Origin: CAXTEJ01 sp964243295
Lineage (GTDB): Bacteria; Actinomycetota; Actinomycetes; Actinomycetales; Angustibacteraceae
Direction of reading: 5' to 3'
DNA length: 27,705 bases
Assembly: GCA_964243295.1 (NCBI GenBank)
Contig: CAXTEJ010000040.1
Span: 1-27,705 of the forward strand
Part shown: positions 25,213 to 27,705 of the stretch, piece after piece
Numbering within the stretch: the stretch's first letter is position 1
How the letters are laid out: every line of letters begins with the position of its first letter
Translations under genes and position numbers: made by a program
Notes under the pieces: generated by a model
Database searches by the model: none
The model's input: the letters and a program-made list of their open reading frames with translations, nothing else
What the model was told of the DNA's origin: nothing

Positions 25213-26493
25213 ATGCCCTCCCCCGACACGTCCGACTGGCCGGCTCCCCGGGCGACCGCCCCGGTCGAGGCCACGGTCCGGTTGCCCGGCAGCAAGTCGC
25301 TCACCAACCGCTACCTCGTGCTGGCAGCGCTCGCGTCCGGCCCAAGCGTGCTGCGGTCGCCGCTGCGGTCCCGCGACACGCTGCTCATGGCGCAGGCGCT
25401 GCGCTCGCTCGGGGTGACGATCACCGACGAGGACGACGACTGGCGGGTCGTGCCGGTCGCGCTGCGCGGTGACGTCGACGTCGACTGCGGGCTGGCCGGG
25501 ACCGTCATGCGCTTCGTGCCCGGCGTCGCCGCGCTCGCCGACGGGCCGGTGCGCTTCGACGGCGACGCCGGGGCCCGGGTGCGCCCGATGGGCCCGGTGC
25601 TCGACTCGCTGCGCACGCTCGGCGTCGCGATCGACGACGCCGGCCGCGGCACGCTGCCGTTCACGGTCGCGGCTCGCGGTCGCGTGCCGGGTGGCGCGGT
25701 CACCCTCGACGCGTCGGCGTCCAGCCAGTTCGTGTCGGGGCTGCTGCTGGCCGGCGCCCGCTACGACGAGGGCGTGGTCGTGCGCCACGACGGCAAGCCG
25801 GTGCCGAGCCAGCCCCACATCGACATGACCGTCGAGGTGCTGCGCGCCGCGGGCGTGGCCGTCGACGACGGCGAGCCCGACACCTGGCGCGTCCAGCCCG
25901 GACCGGTCGACGGCATCGACGTCGAGGTCGAGCCCGACTTGTCGAACGCCGCGCCGTTCCTCGCCGCCGCCCTCGTCAGCGGCGGCAGCGTCACGGTGCA
26001 GGGCTGGCCCGACCGGACCACGCAGGCGGGCGACGGCATCCGCGACATCCTCGACGCCATGGGCGCCGACGTCCGGCTCGACGGTGGCCGGCTGACCGTC
26101 ACCGGGGGCGGCCGCATCGAGGGCATCGACGTCGACCTGCACGACGTCGGTGAGCTGACCCCGGTCGTCGCGGCGGTCGCGGCCCTGGCGGGGTCGCCGT
26201 CCTGGCTGCGCGGCATCGCGCACCTGCGCGGCCACGAGACCGACCGGCTCGCGGCGCTCGCCACCGAGATCACCGCGCTGGGCGGCGACGTGACCGAGAC
26301 CGAGGACGGCCTGCGCGTGCGCCCGGCACCGCTGCACGGCGGGCTGTTCGGCACCTACCACGACCACCGCATGGCGATGGCGGCCGCCGTCCTCGGGCTC
26401 GCCGTCGACGACGTCGTCATCCAGGACGTCGGCACGACCGCGAAGACGTTGCCGCAGTTCACGTCCCGCTGGTCGGCCCTCGTGAACTCGTGA
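25213..26493 (+). CDS. aroA: 3-phosphoshikimate 1-carboxyvinyltransferase (EPSP synthase)
   Basis: A 426-residue enzyme of the shikimate pathway. It joins shikimate-3-phosphate and phosphoenolpyruvate to make EPSP in the cytoplasm. Active-site segments are present in order: LPGSKSLTNRYLVLAAL (Lys28), CGLAGTVMRF, DASASSQFVSGLLLAGA, KPVPSQPHIDMT, EPDLSNAAPF, LRGHETDRLAALA, YHDHRMAMAAAVLG and GTTAKTLPQF. The phosphoenolpyruvate-binding NAGTxxR motif reads LAGTVMR here, with Leu in place of Asn. ATG 25213 has GGGAGG about 9 bases upstream. It is followed by rsgA after 15 bases, an arrangement common in actinobacteria. Confidence 0.97.
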   Translation: MPSPDTSDWPAPRATAPVEATVRLPGSKSLTNRYLVLAALASGPSVLRSPLRSRDTLLMAQALRSLGVTITDEDDDWRVVPVALRGDVDVDCGLAGTVMRFVPGVAALADGPVRFDGDAGARVRPMGPVLDSLRTLGVAIDDAGRGTLPFTVAARGRVPGGAVTLDASASSQFVSGLLLAGARYDEGVVVRHDGKPVPSQPHIDMTVEVLRAAGVAVDDGEPDTWRVQPGPVDGIDVEVEPDLSNAAPFLAAALVSGGSVTVQGWPDRTTQAGDGIRDILDAMGADVRLDGGRLTVTGGGRIEGIDVDLHDVGELTPVVAAVAALAGSPSWLRGIAHLRGHETDRLAALATEITALGGDVTETEDGLRVRPAPLHGGLFGTYHDHRMAMAAAVLGLAVDDVVIQDVGTTAKTLPQFTSRWSALVNS

Positions 26494-26508
26494 CCGGGGC
26501 CTAGCCGC

Positions 26509-27534
26509 ATGAGCAAGCGTGAGTACGACGAGAGCGACGTCCGGGTGCGGCCCGCGCGCCGCGGCTCCAGGCCTCGCACCAAGGAGCGCCCGAAGCACGA
26601 GGACGCCGAGGACGGCCTGGTCGTCGGAGTCGACCGCGGCCGCTACACCACGCTCGTCGGCACCGGCCGCCACGAGCGGACGATCACGGCGATGAAGGCC
26701 CGCGAGCTCGGCCGCAAGGGCATCGTCATCGGCGACGAGGTCGGCGTGGTCGGCGAGACCGGAGGCGGCGCCGACGCCCTGGGGCGCATCGTGAAGGTGC
26801 ACGAGCGCCGCTCGGTGCTGCGGCGCACCGCCGACGACACCGACCCGTTCGAGCGCGTGATCGTCGCCAACGCCGACCAGCTGGCGATCGTCACGGCGCT
26901 GGCCGACCCCGAGCCGCGGCCGCGCATGGTCGATCGCTGCCTCGTCGCCGCCTACGACGCCGGCATGGAGCCGCTGCTCGTGCTCACCAAGTCCGACCTC
27001 GCCGACGCCGCCCCTTTCGTCGGCAGCTACGCACCGCTCGATGTGCCGTGGGTGGTCACGCACGTGCGTGAGGACGGCAGCATCGCCGGGCTGGACACGG
27101 TGCAGGAGAAGGTGTCTGGGCACCGAACGGTGCTCGTCGGCCACAGCGGCGTCGGCAAGTCGACGCTGGTGAACCAGCTGGTGCCCGGAACCGACCGCGC
27201 CACCGGCGTCGTCAACGACGTCACCGGCCGCGGCCGCCACACCTCGACGTCCGCGGTGGCGCTGCGGCTGCCCGACCGCGCGGGCTGGGTCATCGACACC
27301 CCGGGCATCCGCTCGTTCGGCCTGGCGCACATCGACTTCGCGCGCATCATCAACGCCTTCCCCGACCTCGAGCGCGGCACCGCCGCGTGCCCCCGGGGCT
27401 GCACGCACGACGAGCCCGAGTGCGCCCTCGACGCCTGGGTCGACAGCGGTGCGGCGGGGCCGGCCGGCACGTCGCGGCTGGAGTCGCTGCGCCGGGTGCT
27501 GCGCGCCCGCAGCGGCGACGCGCACGCCGACTAG
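26509..27534 (+). CDS. rsgA: ribosome small subunit-dependent GTPase A
   Basis: A 341-residue circularly permuted GTPase that checks late 30S maturation. After a basic N-terminus and an OB-fold domain (about 37-110, with GRYTTLVG), the G motifs come in permuted order: TKSD (G4, about 162), then GHSGVGKSTLVNQL (G1, about 211) and DTPGIRSFGL (G3). The C-terminal zinc site is ACPRGCTHDEPEC, with Cys, Cys, His and Cys. It lies 15 bases after aroA and is likely cotranscribed. No strong ribosome-binding site is seen; only a GGGG tract lies about 9 bases upstream of ATG. Confidence 0.97.
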   Translation: MSKREYDESDVRVRPARRGSRPRTKERPKHEDAEDGLVVGVDRGRYTTLVGTGRHERTITAMKARELGRKGIVIGDEVGVVGETGGGADALGRIVKVHERRSVLRRTADDTDPFERVIVANADQLAIVTALADPEPRPRMVDRCLVAAYDAGMEPLLVLTKSDLADAAPFVGSYAPLDVPWVVTHVREDGSIAGLDTVQEKVSGHRTVLVGHSGVGKSTLVNQLVPGTDRATGVVNDVTGRGRHTSTSAVALRLPDRAGWVIDTPGIRSFGLAHIDFARIINAFPDLERGTAACPRGCTHDEPECALDAWVDSGAAGPAGTSRLESLRRVLRARSGDAHAD

Positions 27535-27545
27535 CCGGGGCCGGT

Positions 27546-27562
27546 GGGCGGAGCTGCCGCCC
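27546..27562. terminator. short hairpin between rsgA and the HNH gene
   Basis: GGGCGG and CCGCCC pair around the loop AGCTG, 11 bases after the rsgA stop. It lies between two convergent genes and could end both transcripts. The stem is only 6 bp and there is no T tract. Confidence 0.45.
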
Positions 27563-27582
27563 GCCCCGCCTGGGTGACGTGG

Positions 27583-27705
27583 TCACGCTGCGCGCGGTGG
27601 CGATCGTCGACCGCTGCCCGCGCCCGTCGTGGGCGCCCGGAACCTGGGCAGGCCGCCGGTGATGGTGACGGTCCAGCCGGTGTGGTGGATGACGTCGTGG
27701 TGGTG
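27583..27705 (-). CDS. 3' end of an HNH endonuclease / DUF222-type gene (partial)
   Basis: On the minus strand an open frame enters from the right edge and ends at TGA 27583. The 40 visible residues begin HHHDVIHHTGWTVTITGGLP and go on to RFRAP, which is typical of the C-terminus of DUF222-HNH (13E12-repeat-like) proteins, just after the last His of the HNH motif. The last 15 residues are variable and basic. These genes occur in many copies in actinobacterial genomes; their function is unclear. The rest of the gene, including the main HNH Cys/His residues, is outside the window. Confidence 0.78.
   Translation of the reverse strand, partial: HHHDVIHHTGWTVTITGGLPRFRAPTTGAGSGRRSPPRAA

Noticed and set aside
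24643..27525. A 960-codon open frame antisense to doxX, aroA and rsgA
   Set aside because: It mirrors three well-supported genes, its composition is Arg/Ala/Val/Asp/His-rich without domains, and open antisense frames are expected at this G/C content.

Overview
The window is chromosomal DNA of a high-GC actinobacterium (Actinomycetes). The evidence is a fused Kgd-type 2-oxoglutarate decarboxylase/dehydrogenase, a SigR-RsrA (SigH-RshA type) redox sigma/anti-sigma pair, a nickel superoxide dismutase with its maturation protease, the 24-residue ribosomal protein bL37, a DUF3311/MctP transporter pair, and the end of a DUF222/HNH-type gene. Very strong G/C bias at third codon positions makes most antisense frames open, so long antisense frames are not genes. 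The genus cannot be fixed from sequence alone.

Layout. 1-5.7 kb: kgd, a tightly linked small acidic DUF6104-like gene, an SGNH/GDSL hydrolase and an ABC-like AAA ATPase, all on +. 5.7-8.2 kb: two exported or membrane-anchored proteins of unknown role, separated by about 300 bp that hold a coding-like minus-strand remnant. 8.2-11.2 kb: a LacI-family regulator divergent from a phytanoyl-CoA dioxygenase-like oxygenase, with a perfect 14-bp operator-like palindrome between them, then a quinone-oxidoreductase-like enzyme. 11.2-13.9 kb: a PhoD-like phosphatase, the Ni-SOD maturation protease (sodX) and Ni-SOD (sodN), ending at a strong hairpin terminator. 13.9-16.8 kb: an F420/NADP-type oxidoreductase behind a consensus SigR promoter, then an ABC ATPase and its membrane partner. 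16.9-20.3 kb: DUF3311 protein plus MctP-like sodium:solute symporter, a convergent and overlapping BrkB/YihY membrane protein, and a GNAT acetyltransferase. 20.3-21.5 kb: a PilT-like ATPase and bL37. 21.6-22.7 kb: rsrA and sigR with a consensus SigR promoter. 22.7-27.7 kb: an SDR/RmlD-like reductase, an SRAP (YedK/HMCES) protein, a DoxX-like membrane protein, aroA, rsgA, and the 3' end of an HNH/DUF222 gene cut by the window edge.

How the parts connect. The strongest regulatory theme is thiol-oxidative stress. GGAAT-N18-GTT sites lie upstream of both sigR (autoregulation) and the oxidoreductase at 13931. The sigR leader carries a strong Shine-Dalgarno sequence for an N-terminally extended form, recalling the unstable sigma-R-prime isoform of Streptomyces coelicolor. 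Ni-SOD and its protease form a second oxidative-stress unit. The sigR-rsrA / SRAP / aroA / rsgA order resembles the mycobacterial sigH-aroA neighbourhood.

No tRNA, rRNA, CRISPR array, insertion sequence or prophage was seen. No clearly new multi-gene system could be demonstrated. The points most worth testing are the SigR sites, the sigR isoform, the LacI palindrome, the intergenic remnant near 7.4 kb and the REP-like palindromic element near 24.4 kb.
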